From: Chaetoceros tenuissimus
Taxonomy: Eukaryota; Bacillariophyta; Thalassiosirophyceae; Chaetocerotales; Chaetocerotaceae
DNA: 64,000 bases
Direction: 5' to 3'
Assembly (NCBI GenBank): GCA_021927905.1
Contig: BLLK01000060.1
Location: 124,001 to 188,000, forward strand
In this document: positions 63,443 to 64,000 of the stretch, one piece after another
How the letters are laid out: every line of letters starts with the position of its first letter
How positions within the stretch are numbered: position 1 is the stretch's first letter
The notes under the pieces: model-generated
Seen by the model: only the letters and a program-made list of their open reading frames with translations
Database searches by the model: none
Told to the model about the DNA's origin: nothing
Position numbers and translations under genes: made by a program

Positions 63443-64000
63443 CGTTTGTATTTTGTGTATAATAGAAATTTATTTCTTTTGTGTAATCTGAGAAAGAAGC
63501 GGTAGTCGAGAGGTTGTAATTGTTATTTAAAGTGAAGAGAAGGGTGTTGTAGCTTTAAGGAAGTACCATAGTCATAACATCTCGACATTCAAAACTTTGA
63601 GTTCACAGATCGGAGAAAAAGTGACGGAGATTTATGACTGTGCATGCTTTGGAAATGCATGACCACGTACTTGCAAGTAGATACAATATTGTGTTTCTAA
63701 GACATTGCACTACTATGTGAAAAAAGCCGAATAAACGAAGAAGTTTTAGCGTCAATCTATTTGAAGTACTTTTTATGACAACGAGTTCACCCTAAGTATT
63801 GTTATCTTCGGTGCATTATTTACTCGTACGAGTATTTGAGAAAAGTACAGTTTATACCATATTGTATCTTCTCTGTAGAGAGATCACGGGATATGGTTGG
63901 TTACAAATAAGCAAAATATTATTAGTGTACGTATATATATATATGTGTGTAATCATTCTGGTTTGTACTTCAGATACTTTTCATGAGCAAGTTTTCTTGG
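63443..64000. other. Intergenic to window end
   Basis: Upstream of the glycosyltransferase gene. A short (TA)n then (GT)n microsatellite occurs at about 63931-63949. No coding frame, RNA gene or transposon seen. Confidence 0.4.

Noticed and set aside
1-64000. tRNA, rRNA, snRNA genes and CRISPR arrays
   Set aside because: I scanned for TTCGANTC-type B-box contexts and regular repeat-spacer arrays; only isolated matches without the rest of a tRNA fold and tandem repeats without unique spacers were seen.

Overview
This is nuclear DNA of a photosynthetic stramenopile, most likely a diatom. Several predicted proteins begin with a signal peptide followed by a short ASAFAP-type motif with Phe at or near the cleavage site (VIPP1, a ferredoxin-domain protein, a PsbQ-like lumen protein, an NAD(P)-binding protein). 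Introns are GT-AG and mostly 60-130 nt long, and genes are dense on both strands. Secreted proteins carry Pro/Thr/Ser linkers and gametolysin-type (M11) metallopeptidase domains, as in diatom genomes. The sequence is AT-rich. I cannot name the species.

Layout. 1-8.1 kb: 3' part of cobalamin-dependent methionine synthase, a YIPF6-like Golgi protein, a RING-finger protein and a PsbQ-like lumen protein. 8.2-8.94 kb: a 737-bp element with perfect 26-bp terminal inverted repeats. 9.2-13.1 kb: a plastid NAD(P)-binding protein and the ribosome-biogenesis factor SDA1. 14.0-19.8 kb: a secreted M11 peptidase reading (two apparent frameshifts) running into an array of tiny phase-0 Pro/Thr exons and a Cys-rich/lamin-tail C-terminus. 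20.3-30.9 kb: DHHC palmitoyltransferase, MAT2B-like protein, DUF2237 protein, a SelU selenoprotein with in-frame TGA, glutamate-cysteine ligase (GCLC), hemerythrin-like protein and a PLP aminotransferase. 31.8-33.1 kb: a diatom-type single-pass membrane protein. 33.4-37.1 kb: a probable degenerate mobile element with two convergent genes whose first introns are both packed with TTAATTAA palindromes; one gene resembles a Crypton-type tyrosine recombinase lacking its catalytic core. 37.3-41.5 kb: subtilase, ferredoxin-domain protein, VIPP1. 41.7-45.6 kb: a Cys-rich secreted protein gene with five identical 294-bp exon-plus-intron units and an upstream pseudogene fragment. 46-52 kb: a repeat-rich secreted or plastid protein and a second M11 peptidase. 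52.6-63.4 kb: cytidine deaminase-like protein, amino-acid transporter, small Gly-rich membrane protein, F-box/ankyrin-like protein, EamA transporter, TOG/CLASP-like protein and a two-domain glycosyltransferase.

Functional links. Methionine synthase, MAT2B, SelU and GCLC all belong to sulfur-amino-acid and thiol-redox metabolism and lie within 28 kb; SelU and GCLC are divergent neighbours sharing a 311-bp intergenic region. The ferredoxin-domain gene and VIPP1 are also divergent and share a region with a TGACGTCA palindrome. The strongest leads for new biology are the TTAATTAA-intron element, the exon-intron amplifications in two secreted-protein genes, the roughly 215-residue insertion in GCLC, and the SelU recoding site. 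Exon boundaries were derived by hand from splice consensus and reading-frame continuity; no homology search was run.
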